From Bathynomus jamesi (lineage: Eukaryota; Arthropoda; Malacostraca; Isopoda; Cirolanidae): a DNA stretch of 64,000 nucleotides. The stretch covers positions 168,501 through 232,500 of the forward strand of contig JAJOZX010005524.1 in NCBI GenBank assembly GCA_023014485.1, read 5' to 3'. The position numbers and the translations under genes were made by a program. Shown piece after piece: positions 40,805 through 52,321 of the stretch (position 1 is its first letter; the number at the start of each line of letters is the position of its first letter). Under the pieces are notes generated by a model. It saw only the letters and a program-made list of their open reading frames with translations, was not told the origin of the DNA and searched no databases.

Positions 40805-42260
40805 TATTTCGCCTCTGGGCCATCCCTTGACAATGTTCAGCAGTAGTCATCCAACATACTGGGGCTCCACTTGGCCTGGTATCGCTTCTCCATCGTGGAT
40901 ATTTGTTGATGAAAGCGTTCCCCATGTTTATCACTAACATCACCTAAGTTTGTTGGGAAGAAGTCGAGATGTGAGTCAAGAAAATGAATTTTCAACATGT
41001 TGTTCCCCATCACTTTGTAGGCCTTGAGAAGTTCTTCAACAAGTGACTCGTAATTTTCGGCCTTGAAGTTTCCGAAGAAATTTGTGGTCCACTTTTAAAT
41101 GCACCCCAAACTGCTCCTTCGACTTCACTTAAAGTTAATTAAACGCGCTGTCTCATGATTTCTCTAATTTGAGGGCCCACAATATCCCTTCTTTGATTTT
41201 GACTTCGCTGATCCTCAGAAATTTCTGTTTCAAGTAGAGAAACCCACTGCCATTTTGATCCATAGCCTTAACAAAATACGGTGGTGAAATAGTGGTGACA
41301 AAAACCTTTAATGGGATTAACCAGATGTGGACTGGTGACATTTTTATGCCCTGGAATCAACGCTTGTCGAGATACCCATTGTTTCTTTGAGTAATGGCTT
41401 TCCCTGCTCGGCTGCGCCATTCACAGAGGAAACAAAAGAATTTCGTATAACCCATTGCAAACCAAGGAGAAGTGCAATCACTTTCAAGTCTCCACAGATA
41501 TGCCAAGAGTAGTATAATATTGGATATGTTTCACAAGCAGGTGCATATTGTCGTATGATTCCTTCATATGAACGGAATGTGCTATTGGAACTGATAGTAT
41601 TTATTTCCATTATGGAGTAACGCAGCTTTTAAAACTCAGCTTCGAGGGATCAATAAATAGGCGCCATTCGTTTGGATCATGTTGTTGGCCCTTCAAGGGT
41701 TCCCATGAAAGAGTCCACATTATTACAGTATACTAAATTGCCTTCCTGAGGAAAAAAGGGTAGAAAGTCTTTTTGACTCTTGCGGTTAAAAGGTATCGTA
41801 GTTCCTTTTTCTTGAAGATTCCAACCTTTCAGTCTGGAAGCCAAAAGTTCGGATTGATCTTTTGACAATTTCAGATCACGGACAAGATCGCTCAGGTCTG
41901 CTTGTTTGTCGATGAACAAGATGGTTCAAACACTGGATCAACATCGTCCGTCAGTAAACCATGTTGAGCTTCGTCATTACATTGTACATCAATTTCATTT
42001 CATCATCTAAACTCCACGTTTCCGGTGGTCTTCGTACTGGCAAATGTTTATTATGTAAAACAGGCCTTATGGCTGATGGTAAATTTGGGTATTGTACCGT
42101 ATGTTTAGAGTTGCAGTAATGCCTAGTATATTTGTTAAGCAGAAATAACAATCCGTTAAATGGTCTTTCGGCTCTCTCCATATCATCGGAACAGCAAACG
42201 GCATTTGACGAGACCCTTTTAGCCAGCCTGTCAGAAGTTTTAAACACGTAATATAACATA
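40805..42260 (-). pseudogene. transposase-like protein, SDEQGERFHQDI family, copy 2 (decayed)
   Basis: Read right to left: [40 protein letters not shown] with [33 protein letters not shown] with ASRLKGWNLQEKG, then HICGDLKVIALLLGLQW. It aligns with 4830-5560 of the first copy. The 3' third survives only as scattered frames (HLDFFPTNLG-like near 40950). Many stops. No TIRs like those of the first element were found. Confidence 0.75.
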
Positions 42261-42942
42261 TATGAGGAGGCCCACGTCTTGTCTCGATCTCCTACCTTGC
42301 AACAAAATAAAGTTCGTATGCTTTTTTGACGAGAGGGATGAAATTTGCCTTTCAGATTTAAAGTTAACTCTCCTCACATTAAGGAAAACACGAATAAAAT
42401 GTACGATGTTCACTGGGCGAAATCAAGTGAGAACTGACAAATGAAAGTCAACAGTGACGTGCAGCAACTTATAAGCAGAGGAGGAGCAAGGGACAGACCC
42501 CGCCTCCTTACTATTCTGACTCGACTCATAACACTGGTCACAAAGATTTTTCATCAGAGTAAAATTTATGGTGGCTGGATAGCATTTTTCACGCTGATTC
42601 CAAAACTGCATTCAGATGTTTCTAGCACGTATAGTTTTCAAGATGAAGGCATAATATATAACTACACAGATTTAACCATTTTAAAATAGGCAAAATACTA
42701 ATATTTCAACATTTGATTGTGTTTATTTTATTGTGTTTTTTTAGTTTATTCATCTTATTTATTTCAATTATCTTAATTATACATCTTATGTATTTCAGGT
42801 GTGAGCTTTTACGTCTAGCAGCATTGTGATTCAGGCAACAACGCCGTGCTTTGTGTGTCAAAAGATCAGTCCAGTCCAAGAACTTGTTGTGTCAAGTTGG
42901 TGTACATTTTTTTTAATTTATAGTTTGCTCAGGTCAGTCAAC

Positions 42943-44256
42943 ATGCCTCGACAATGTAAGAATGACCCCGACAAGTTCTGTTTCGTATGCGGCCAGTTCA
43001 CAACTAAAACAGCGACGAAGTATTACAACCGACATTAAGAAAATATACAAGCTATACTTTGGTTGCCATCTAGGTGACCAAGATAAACCATGGGCGCCAC
43101 ATCAAATCTGTTCTGGCTGTTCAAATGGATTACGTGATTGGCTTAACAAAAAGAAAGCTTCAATGCCATTTGCCATACCCATGATATGGAGGGAGCCGAG
43201 AGATCATCATGAAGACTGTTATTTTTGTAGTGTGAACTTAATGGGGTTTTCTGCCAAGAACAAACACCAGATTGTACTATATCCAAACTTGGATTCAGCA
43301 TGTAGACCAGTAAAACGTGATGAAACATTGCCCATTCCAATTCCCCCAAGTGATAGGCTAGATTCTATCATAGATGACATGGAAAGTGATGAAGGTGCAA
43401 CTGGCGTTTCCGGACCATCTACAGAACCAGAGTACACTTTTGAAGGTAGACATTTAGAGCCTAAAAAGTTAACCCAAGGACAGTTGAATGATCTTGTTAG
43501 AGACTTATCGCTGTCTAAAGAGAAATCAGAGCTTCTCGCCTCAAGACTAAAGGAGAACAATTTACTTGAGAACAATGTTCGTATTAGTTACTACCGAAAG
43601 CGGAATTTTGAATTAACAGCATTCTTTTCAGTAAACGGTCCTCTCTGTTATTGCCATGACATCAATGGACTATTTACAGCCATATCTCAGACGTATGTGG
43701 CATCTGAGTGGCGCCTCTTTATTGATTCGTCGCAGAGAAGCCTGAAAGCAGTTCTTTTGCATAATGGTAATATAATGCCATCCATCCCCATTGCCCATTC
43801 TGTCCATCTAAAAGAGACATATGACAATATGGATATACTACTTAAGGCAATCAAATACGACAGTCATCAATGGAATGTTTGTGGAGATCTAAAAGTTATA
43901 GGAATGCTTATGGGTATGCAGTCAGGATTCACAAATGGATATGTGAAAACTTTCTTGGAAGCAACGAGTCACCTGCGTATAAGAATGGAGTCAAGAACCT
44001 CCTTGATGCCTTCAAGAAATGGAGTGTTGAATGTCGTTAAATATTCACTTCCTGCATTCCCTTAGATTTCTTTCCTGAAAACCTTGGTGCAGTGAGTGAC
44101 GAGCAAGGAGAGCGCTTCCATCAAGATATTCAGATGATGGAGAAGCGCTACCAAGGATTATTGGAATGAAAGCATGATGGCGGACCATTGTTGGATGCTG
44201 TATCGTGACAATCCAGGCCAAATTTACAAAAGGAAATCACACTCTCAGCGCTTTTA
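42943..44256 (+). pseudogene. transposase-like protein, SDEQGERFHQDI family, copy 3
   Basis: Starts MPRQCKNDPDKFCFVCGQFT. A one-base shift near 43036 leads into IKKIYKLYFGCHLGDQDKPW, a 367-codon open frame with AIPMIWREPRDHHEDCYFC, LVRDLSLSKEKSELLASRLK, RLFIDSSQRSLKAVLLHNGN and NVCGDLKVIGMLMGMQ. After GFTNGYVKTF about 100 residues present in copy 1 (CFLCLWDS to IKLGL) are deleted. The end reads DFFPENLGAVSDEQGERFHQ. It is intronless where copy 1 has its intron. Flanking TIRs not seen. Confidence 0.8.
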
Positions 44257-44611
44257 ATAATATAATGTATATATTCTTTATTTATAAGTACATTGAATAA
44301 GTATATGTATTTGTTGTTTAGCATTCCTAAGTGTGATCTATACATCCATAAATTTTCTTATAGCAATATCAAAAACTTAAAATATCAAAACCAGTGTATC
44401 TATATAACTCTACGTGCTAGAAACAAAAGAAAAAAAATAAACCAGATTCGGAATCAGCGCGAAAAATGCATTAAGAAAAGTGTGATGAGAAAAAAAGGTT
44501 TCATTTTGTTGGCCAGTGTAATTAATGTAAATTCGTGTGTCACTCTAAAACTGCGGGTGATAGAAAAATTCTGTTTTCATTTCCGTAATCAACGTAAAAA
44601 AATTACATGTA

Positions 44612-44613
<2 letters not shown>

Positions 44614-44644
<31 letters not shown>

Positions 44645-44760
44645 TATATATATGTGTATATATATGTATGTAATATATATATGTGTATATGTATTATGTA
44701 TATGTATGTATGTATAGTATATATATATGTTATATATATGTATGTATATATATATATGTG

Positions 44761-44810
<50 letters not shown>

Positions 44811-44870
44811 TGTTATATATATGTATATATATATGTATATATATATATGTATATTATATATTTATGTATG

Positions 44871-44925
<55 letters not shown>

Positions 44926-44978
44926 GTATATATTATATATTATATATATATGTATATGTATATATATAATGTATATGT

Positions 44979-45033
<55 letters not shown>

Positions 45034-45153
45034 GTATATAATATATATATATATATGTGTATGTATATATATATATGTGTATATATATATATGTGTATAT
45101 ATATATATGTATATATCTATGTGTATATATATATATATGTATATATATATATG

Positions 45154-45242
<89 letters not shown>

Positions 45243-45245
45243 GTG

Positions 45246-45318
<73 letters not shown>

Positions 45319-45336
45319 GTGTATAATATATATATG

Positions 45337-45375
<39 letters not shown>

Positions 45376-45387
45376 GTGTATATATAT

Positions 45388-45419
<32 letters not shown>

Positions 45420-45701
45420 GTATATGTTATATATGTATATGTATATGTATGATGTGTATATATATAATATATATATTATATATATATATTAATATATTAT
45501 ATATGTGTATATATATATATATGGTATTATATATATTATATATGTATATGTATATGTATATATATTGTATATATATGTATATGTATATGTATATATATAT
45601 ATCTATATATGTGATTTCTTATGTATATATATATATATCTGTATGCTGTATATATATATGTATATATGTGTATATATATATGTATATATGTATATATTAT
45701 G

Positions 45702-45741
<40 letters not shown>

Positions 45742-45745
45742 TGTG
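44614..45745. repeat. 1.1-kb TATG/TA compound microsatellite
   Basis: (GTAT)n at 44614-44650, then more than 1 kb of alternating TA with TGTA and GTGT interruptions. Stop-free in several frames only because of its composition (Tyr/Ile/Val/Cys repeats). Confidence 0.95.
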
Positions 45746-45864
45746 TGTGTATCAGACGCAATATATTTTGGTTCTGCACCAATCATTAAATTTTAAGCTC
45801 TAAATGGCTGATGAACACGTATAGTAAATAGTGTTATATTTTATTAAATCATCGGATTGTTATA

Positions 45865-46441
45865 CCGGGTGTCCGAGAATTATCTGTACAATATTTGGCT
45901 GTTATTAAAAGTCAACCATGAAGTGTGGAAATTCCAGTGTTGTCCCATTTTACAGAGAATCTCATTATGTTTTTTTTGATACCACGTTTTGACAAGTTTT
46001 TTAGAAATGTACGCGGGTGACAGACATTGATGATTTAAAAAAGCAAGAATCACAGCTGCTATTGAGCGAATTGATGTGGATATGCTGCAGCGTACATCAT
46101 ACGCAACATTTGGAGTATCGCTTGGATGTTTTGCGAATCACTAATGGTGCACATATCGAATGTTTGTAACAACGTTACTTTAATAAAAGAAACTTTTGAA
46201 AATACAGATTCTAAATAATCTTGTTTAAGAATTTTACGTGTTACCAAGAATTTTATTAAAAGATGAAATTGTACAGATAATGTTCGGACACACTGGAATT
46301 TCTAAAAAACTTGTCAAAACTTGGTGTCAGAAAAAACTTAATGAGATTCTCTGTAAAATGGGACAACACTGGAATATCTACACTTCATGGTTGACTTTTA
46401 ATAACAGCCAAAAATTGTACAGATAATTCTCAGACACCCTG
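45865..46441. mobile_element. mariner-type MITE with ~150-bp TIRs
   Basis: 577 bp, TA on both sides (45863-45864 and 46442-46443). Ends CCGGGTGTCCGAGAATTATC and the reverse complement of ...TCTCAGACACCCTG. Inverted similarity runs about 150 bp. An extra internal copy of the tip (TCGGACACACTGG, about 46283) lies near the inner end of the right arm. No coding sequence. Confidence 0.85.
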
Positions 46442-46444
46442 TAT

Positions 46445-46957
46445 AATATAGATTCCTTAAGAGTTATTTTTTATTTATTTTACTCCTGTAAAGGCGCTAG
46501 AAAGGCACAGACAATTTAGCAAGACCTTAAAAGGGAGTTCTGACAAAAAATAAAAAGAAAAAAAGCGTTTTAATTTCCTCCTCATAAAGAATATGTGGAG
46601 TGAAACTTGAAATTATGAATGTAGTTGATTCGTATAATGGGATGCTCTTTTAGGAATGGTGTTGTCGTAGTTCATTTTCATTTGTTTAAATGAGGAGGGA
46701 GAGTAGCAAACTTTATGAAACAGTTCCAGGAACGGCGGATATTAGATCCGAAATGAGAAAATAAGTGGACTCTTAGACAAATGAGAATCGAAATTAATTC
46801 ATTTAAAAAGTTTTCGCGGAACGCCAGAAATTTTACAGATGGCTTCGAACCACGTTTCTCATATGAATTTGACAAAATTGACAGAATTCAGAAATACAAT
46901 TAATTTAAATATTCTGGGGTTTCAAAAATGTTTGAAGGGGGTTCCACTTGTAAAGAA
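46445..46957. other. no feature seen
   Basis: About 500 bases between two MITEs without recognisable coding sequence or repeats. Confidence 0.45.
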
Positions 46958-46958
46958 A

Positions 46959-47153
46959 GGATCACCTGAAGATCAGGGCCCCAACCTTCTTTAGTTAGCT
47001 TTTATACTAACAAAAATATCACGACTCAACCTAACCAATCGTCAAAGGCGTACAGTTGACCTAACGATTGGTTAGGTTAGGTCGTAATATTTTCGTTAGT
47101 TAGCTTATAAGGCTAACTAAAGAAGGCTGGGGGCCCTGATCTTCAGGTGATCC
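46959..47153. mobile_element. palindromic hairpin MITE, copy 3
   Basis: GGATCACCTGAAGATCAGGG stem with GACTCAACCTAACCAATCG inner stem. A few bases are lost in the left arm (AGCTTTTATACTAAC). Confidence 0.85.
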
Positions 47154-47249
47154 GTTGCGTTCCCCAACTTTGTCTGCGTATACCTAATCAAATAAAACTT
47201 GTTGTTTTATTTGATTAGGTATACGCGGACAAAGTTGGGGAACGCATAC
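47154..47249. repeat. palindromic spacer between two hairpin MITEs
   Basis: GCGTTCCCCAACTTTGTC and GTATACCTAATCAAATAAAA on the left are answered by TTTTATTTGATTAGGTATAC and GACAAAGTTGGGGAACGC on the right, with one mismatch (TCTGCG/CGCGGA) and a 4-5 base centre. Confidence 0.9.
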
Positions 47250-47452
47250 GGATCACCTGAAGATCAGGGCCCCCAGCCTTCTTTAGTTAGCTTTATAAGG
47301 CTAACTAACGAAAATATCACGACCTAACCTAACCAATCGTCAAGGGTGTACAGTTGACCTAACGATTGGTTAGGTTAGGTCGTGATATTTTCGTTAGTTA
47401 GCCTTATAAGGATAACTAGAGAAGGCTGGGGGTCCTGATCTTCAGGTGATCC
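47250..47452. mobile_element. palindromic hairpin MITE, copy 4
   Basis: 203 bp. Flanks ACGCATAC and ACGCAAAC agree at 7 of 8 bases, supporting insertion into a GGGGAACGCAAACTACACTA unit that continues at 47453. Confidence 0.85.
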
Positions 47453-47610
47453 ACGCAAACTACACTAGGATAATGTAGGCCTTGTAGGGGAACATAAACT
47501 ACACTAGGATAATGTAGGGGAACGTAAACTACACTAGGCACCACAAGGGGAGGTAAACTACACGGGGCACGAACAAAAACTCACTGGACAAAAACTCACC
47601 ACTTAAATGC
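47453..47610 (+). repeat. degenerate direct repeats around AAACTACACTAGG
   Basis: Units GGGGAACATAAACTACACTA and GGGGAACGTAAACTACACTA, plus ACAAAAACTCAC repeats. The same GGGGAACGTAAACTACACTA unit occurs at 62752. Confidence 0.75.
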
Positions 47611-47616
47611 AAAAAA

Positions 47617-48142
47617 GGACAAAAACTCACCAGACAAATGATTTTACAAAATACATCCACTCTAATCTGGATCTTAAAATCTCAAGATTTTAGACTGTGT
47701 AGATAATTACTCTTCATCTTTCAAATTGTTCATTTTTCAAATTGTTCTGCTTTTAACCAACCAACCAACCAATATTAATTTTTCACCAACTTACCAATCT
47801 TTCGTTATAAATTAATGCCCGGTTAGGTCAACTGAATGCCAAGTTAGGTCAATTGAATGCCCGGTTAGGTCAACTGTATGCCCTTGACAATTAATTAGGT
47901 CAAGTCATGATATTTTCGTTAAAAACACATTAATTATTTAAAGTGCTCTAACGTGTTTGTTTTTCATTTCTCCAAACAAGAAAGTTATTTTTGAAATCAG
48001 TGACCAAAACTACATTAGTATACCTTTGGTTAAAAAACAGAACAATTTAAAAGATGAGTAATTATCTACAATGAGTCTAAAATCTTAAGATCTAGACTGG
48101 AGTGTATGTATTTCGGAAAAATTGTCCGGTGAGTTTTTGTCC
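47617..48142. mobile_element. foldback element with ~110-bp TIRs
   Basis: Ends GGACAAAAACTCACC on both sides in inverted orientation. Arms share TAGATAATTACTC and AAATTGTTCTG. The centre has three GGTTAGGTCAACTGAATGCC-like units as in the 7748-8663 element. GG tips suggest the same (Merlin-like) group, but no clear TSD was seen. Confidence 0.65.
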
Positions 48143-48149
48143 TGGATTC

Positions 48150-48760
48150 AAACTACACTTGCTCCGAAATTAGTTCTGAATTCAATCAGAGCTCGAAAAT
48201 TACAAGAAATTTAAAACGCAGTTACGAGGAATAACAAAATAAATGCAAAAATAAACTCTACGATCTCATCAACTTCATTGAACTTATAAATAGATATAGC
48301 GAAATGAATCGGTAAAAACAATGTAAAATATAAAGTAAATGAAGCGAGTCTGGAATACATTGCTAAAAATAATCGTAAATTGTGTAACATGAAATATATG
48401 TATGTCATAAATTTACAGACATAACTTTTCTCCATCAAATTTCCCTATACAGTACACTGAAAAGTCTTAGGTCAGTAAATATTCAGGTTTTTATTCATAA
48501 CATGAAACTTTAAGTAAACATTATTTTGGTTTTATTTCGGTTCATATTTTTTTTTACAGATTACATTTGTATTCAGTAAAGCGAAGTAACTTAATCATAT
48601 GGAATTCTTGATGATGCAGAGCATTTATATACGGTGCCTCTGTTTTTATACAAATTTCCAAATACTCATAAGTAAACTCACGCATCTGACAGATGGTAAT
48701 GTAATTCCACACACATTTCGCAAACAAAATTTATATGGATTTTAAAGTTTATCAACAAGT
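48150..48760. other. no feature seen
   Basis: AT-rich. A possible Tc1 tip CAGTACACTGAAAAGTCTTA at 48452 follows a TA, but no partner end was found. Confidence 0.4.
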
Positions 48761-48761
48761 A

Positions 48762-48762
<1 letters not shown>

Positions 48763-48807
<45 letters not shown>
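48763..48807. repeat. (GT)n(AT)n microsatellite
   Basis: GT run followed by AT run. Confidence 0.95.
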
Positions 48808-48812
<5 letters not shown>

Positions 48813-48814
48813 TT

Positions 48815-48985
48815 AGGGCATCATGATGATGATGATGTCTGTTCGTTTATACACGACTAGACGATTACGGTTATCTGCACCAAATTTAGTATACACATTA
48901 AGGGAGAACCAGGGAAGTTTTAGTAACACATTCGCCCTCCCAGTCTTCCCCTAGATTGTGTTTAGGGGAGTTTTGCTGCGCAAGG
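48815..48985 (+). repeat. dispersed repeat with GATGATG block, copy 1
   Basis: (GATGAT)n, then GTCTGTTCGTTTATACACG, ATCTGCACCAAATTTAGTAT and CCAGGGAAGTTTTAGTAACA. A matching copy lies at 59290-59440. Confidence 0.8.
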
Positions 48986-49264
48986 CGCACGGGCATTCTA
49001 GTATATATATGTATAAATTGTATATACATTATGAATTCACTTTTGTTTTTTATAACCAAAAAATGCAATGTAACTTTTATTAATTCTTAATTTATTAATG
49101 GAAGGAAGTGAATATTACTCGAAAAAAATCACACTTTACCACAAATGAAGTCTGTATTTTCATATTTTGTTAGTTTTTCTTTTGTAGCCAATACGGCAGC
49201 CATTTCTCGCAGCACGGATGGTATTTTGGATAATGCTGTTCCAGTTTTGTTGTGTCACTTCCCA

Positions 49265-49661
49265 GTGGGGATGTCACGGGTACCCGACCCAATCGGGTAA
49301 TGTACTACTCGATGATACCCGACCCGATCGGGTAATTGATAAAAAATCGGGTACGGGTAGTAAAAACCAAATTTTAATTTAATTTTAATTTTATTGTTTT
49401 GCAGGTTTTCTCGATATATTTTTTGTATAATATTTTTTAACAAAACATTCAAAATGGCAAATCGTAGTATGGTTTGGGACTATTTTGTCATTGATAAATT
49501 AGATAATAGTAAAGCCAAGTGTTTGAACTGCACACAATTAATAAGTCGCGGTACTAAACTAACAAATTTTGGAACGTCTTCAATACCCGATCGGGTATTA
49601 CACTTCGGATACCCGTACCCGTACCCGATTACCCGGTAAAAGCGCTACCCGTTGCATCCCT
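49265..49661 (+). mobile_element. hAT non-autonomous element carrying a BED finger exon
   Basis: Flanked by exact 8-bp repeats ACTTCCCA (49257-49264 and 49662-49669). Ends GTGGGGATGTCACGGGTACC and the reverse complement of ...ACCCGTTGCATCCCT. Many CGGGTA/TACCCG motifs near both ends. Inserted in a Tc1 transposase remnant, so the empty site can be reconstructed. Confidence 0.85.
49454..49584 (+). pseudogene. BED-type zinc finger start of a hAT transposase
   Basis: MANRSMVWDYFVIDKLDNSK followed by AKCLNCTQLISRG has the aromatic W.YF and C..C of a BED finger, which binds element ends in hAT transposases. The His pair is missing because the sequence runs directly into the right terminal repeat. 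Only the first exon survives. Confidence 0.65.
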
Positions 49662-50342
49662 ACTTCCCACATATCAGTACGGTTGTTAGGATTGTACTTT
49701 TTCTTTTCACATGTGAAAAATTTCTATGAATGATTAATTATTGGCTTCAGATCAGGTGATTGTAGAAACAATTCCATAATAGTCAGCACATTTTGGTCTT
49801 TTTGATGCTTTACATAATTCATGCAAAGACTGGAGTTGTGTTCTGGGTACTTTTCTTGTCCGAAAATCAAGTTTTGGTGACTCACTAGGCATTGCCAATA
49901 CCACTTGGTACGGCATGGAATGGTGAATTAAGATGGAATGATACTGGTTTTTTTTTCTACTGTTGAATTCTCACGGAAAATTTATACGCTGCAGGGTCAA
50001 TTACCCATTAAGTATGCACCTGATGTACAGCCTTATGTATCGACCAAACAAAACCATTTTGGAAATATCTGTAAAAAAGGACTCTCTAGCAGTAAAACTC
50101 ATACATTTCTTGGCCCACGGGCCACAGCAATCGCTTTTTTATGTTTTCTGCCTTCGAAATGCCTTGTAAAACAGTAGACCAAAAAATAAAAGGAGTTTAC
50201 TGCTCAAAACTGGTAGAGTCCTTTGAAGTCAGTTGGATGTCATTCATTTTTAAAAGGTTGTAGAAGACAACCCAAGGTAGCAATTAAGTCTCAGAACCAG
50301 CTTACTTCTCAGCTTGTGCCATTTTGGGGATAGTTTCTATTT

Positions 50343-50990
50343 TCATGTACTTCGTTGCCGCAAAACACTATCCACCTGAGAATTACCCTCCCCACCAGAT
50401 ATGGAGAGGAGCCAGTGCAATAGGTATGCGTTTACTAGCATTACTGTAGTTATTCTCGTCTTCACGATCAGCTCCAAGCTCTCTCGATAATTCATCTGCA
50501 ACCTCATTCTCTGAACGTGGTAGATAAACAATCTGAAAATTACTTCCTGACAACTCTTCAATAATTCTAGCCAATTTGATATCAACCATTGCTATCCGAG
50601 AAATCTATCTTAACGGGCAGTTATCAGTGCAAATAGCAAAGCGTCTCCTCAAGAGAAAAGGCCTGAAATTCTTAATTCCTAATGTAAAGCCAAGCATAAA
50701 CTTACTTCCTGCTTTGGTACGAAACGAGCAACTGCACAGAAATAGTCCCATTTTGTCAGCATTCTCCGACCAGTCAAGGAAAGCTATTGTTAAATAATTT
50801 TCAAACTTGATCGACAAACTCGAACCTCTTTTTCAAAACTTATCATCCATCAGATGATCTAAAAATGGATCATCATTTGTAACCCATTTGCACTTACTAG
50901 GTTTAATAGTTATATCACTTTCTGCTAGCCTTTTCTAAATCCTGTCAAAATATTTAAGTGTTTCTCAAACGATCTTTAACACATCATCAT
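50343..50990 (-). pseudogene. Ty3/gypsy RT-RNase H fragment
   Basis: RRFAICTDNCPLR has the Asp of an RNase H strand. KLARIIEELSGSNFQIVYLP and RSENEVADELSREL are the RNase H end. Upstream, LSIKFENYLTIAFLDWS is less certain. No LTRs nearby; an isolated fragment of a different gypsy element from the one at 26-37 kb. Confidence 0.75.
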
Positions 50991-50999
50991 ATGAACTAC

Positions 51000-51395
51000 T
51001 GTAAATATGAACTTTAACAATAAATAAATAAATGAATGAATCGTAGTTTGAAATTATGAATCTTTCTAAAAAATACCCTCAAAACTAATGTACCCAGCGA
51101 ACACTAACAGAAAAAAACCATGCATTTGATAATTTATTCCAATTTACAATTCAAACAGCGACATAACCAACTAAACCAACCAACCACACAAACTGACCCT
51201 AACCACTCTTTTGCATTATACGACAAAACATCTAAACACATACAACAAACGCCTCAATAAAACAATTCAATAGCATAAAAGTGGGCTTTTTGACCTGAGG
51301 GGATAGAAAAGATAGGCTTTGAAGAAGTGAAAAAAATCAAGGAACATCTTTAAATTGTTGCAAAAAACTTCTTTTTTCTACGTGAAGGTCAAAAT
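51000..51395. other. no feature seen
   Basis: AT-rich; includes AACCAACCAACC-type short repeats near 51175. Confidence 0.4.
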
Positions 51396-51441
51396 ATGAA
51401 AATAAAAACCCATTCTAATAGACAGAGTTTATTCCACGACA

Positions 51442-51470
51442 GTTTCGACGCCCACTGGCATCCTCCTCGG
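51442..51470 (-). ncRNA. hammerhead-like motif, left arm
   Basis: Reverse complement of the motif at 52293-52321. Confidence 0.4.
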
Positions 51471-52292
51471 GTGGATACAGAAACACGAATGAACCAAAAC
51501 AAGAGGGAAAAAGAGTCCAGGGACCGACCGTTAAGAAATTCGCACCTAGGTTAGATCCCATTCTCCCGACACCGGAAGGGCATTTTCATTAAGTACGTAC
51601 ATTCGCGCAAATGTCTCTGGATTGGATGTTTCTTTACTCGCTTTTAGTAAATGTAATAATGGAAGTAATAAATGTGGAAATAAATATAAATGCAACAGAT
51701 GTAATAATAAAGGTAATATTATAAATTTAATAATTAGGGGAAAGGTAATAATAATAAATGTTAAAAAATGTAAATGCAATAATAAATGCAGTAATTATGT
51801 CAAAATATTAGAATCTGTATGTATAGAACAAGAAGATAGTTTTAATTTGTGGGAATGTACTTATAAGCGGACCCTGTAATAAAATGCCCTTCCGGTGTCG
51901 GGAGAACGGTATCTAACCTAGGTGCGAATTTCTCAATGGTCTCTGGATTGTTTCCTAATCGGCTTTTTTTATTCGTTTTTCGTTTTATAAGTTGTGTATA
52001 ATAAACAACAATGTAATAACCAATGTAATAATAAATTTATAATTTCTGTAATAAATAATTATGCAATATTAAATTTAATAAATTTAATAATAAATGTAAT
52101 AATTATGTAAAAATAAAAAATAATAGAATCTGTATGTTTAGAACAGGAAGATAGTTTTGCGCGAATGTACTTAATGAAAATGCCCTTCCGGTGTCGGGAG
52201 AATGGGATCTAACCTAGGTGCGAATTTCTTAACGATCGGTCCCTGGACTGTTTTTCCCTCTTGTTTTGGTTAATTCGTGTTTCTGTATCCAC

Positions 52293-52321
52293 CCGAGGAG
52301 GATGCCAGTGGGCGTCGAAAC
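52293..52321 (+). ncRNA. hammerhead-like motif, variant core
   Basis: CCGAGGAG in place of CUGANGAG (U4 changed to C), a 6-bp stem GATGCC/GGCGTC with loop AGTG, then GAAAC. Stem II is strong, but the core change may lower or abolish cleavage. Confidence 0.45.

Larger units (their letters stand above)
49130..50175 (-). pseudogene. Tc1-like transposase fragment, split by a hAT element
   Basis: Read right to left: YPEHNSSLCMNYVKHQKDQN and NVLTIMEL, then LQSPDLKPI in the place of the usual SPDLNPIE, with the catalytic Glu position changed. After the hAT insertion (49265-49661) it continues TDMWEVTQQNWNSI, then RAARNG, the normal C-terminal region. Most of the N-terminus is unrecognisable. Confidence 0.65.

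Noticed and set aside
44624..45796. Open frames up to 390 codons, rich in Tyr/Ile/Val/Cys
   Set aside because: They arise from the TATG/TA microsatellite, which lacks stop codons in some frames. No protein similarity.
46959..47452. One simple 494-bp inverted duplication
   Set aside because: The loops of both hairpins have the same orientation, and copy 4 has its own near-TSD, so a single inversion duplication does not fit.
48452..48490. Tc1 terminus CAGTACACTGAAAAGTCTTA as the end of the 49130-50175 element
   Set aside because: No inverted partner found to the right of 50175, so the pairing could not be supported.
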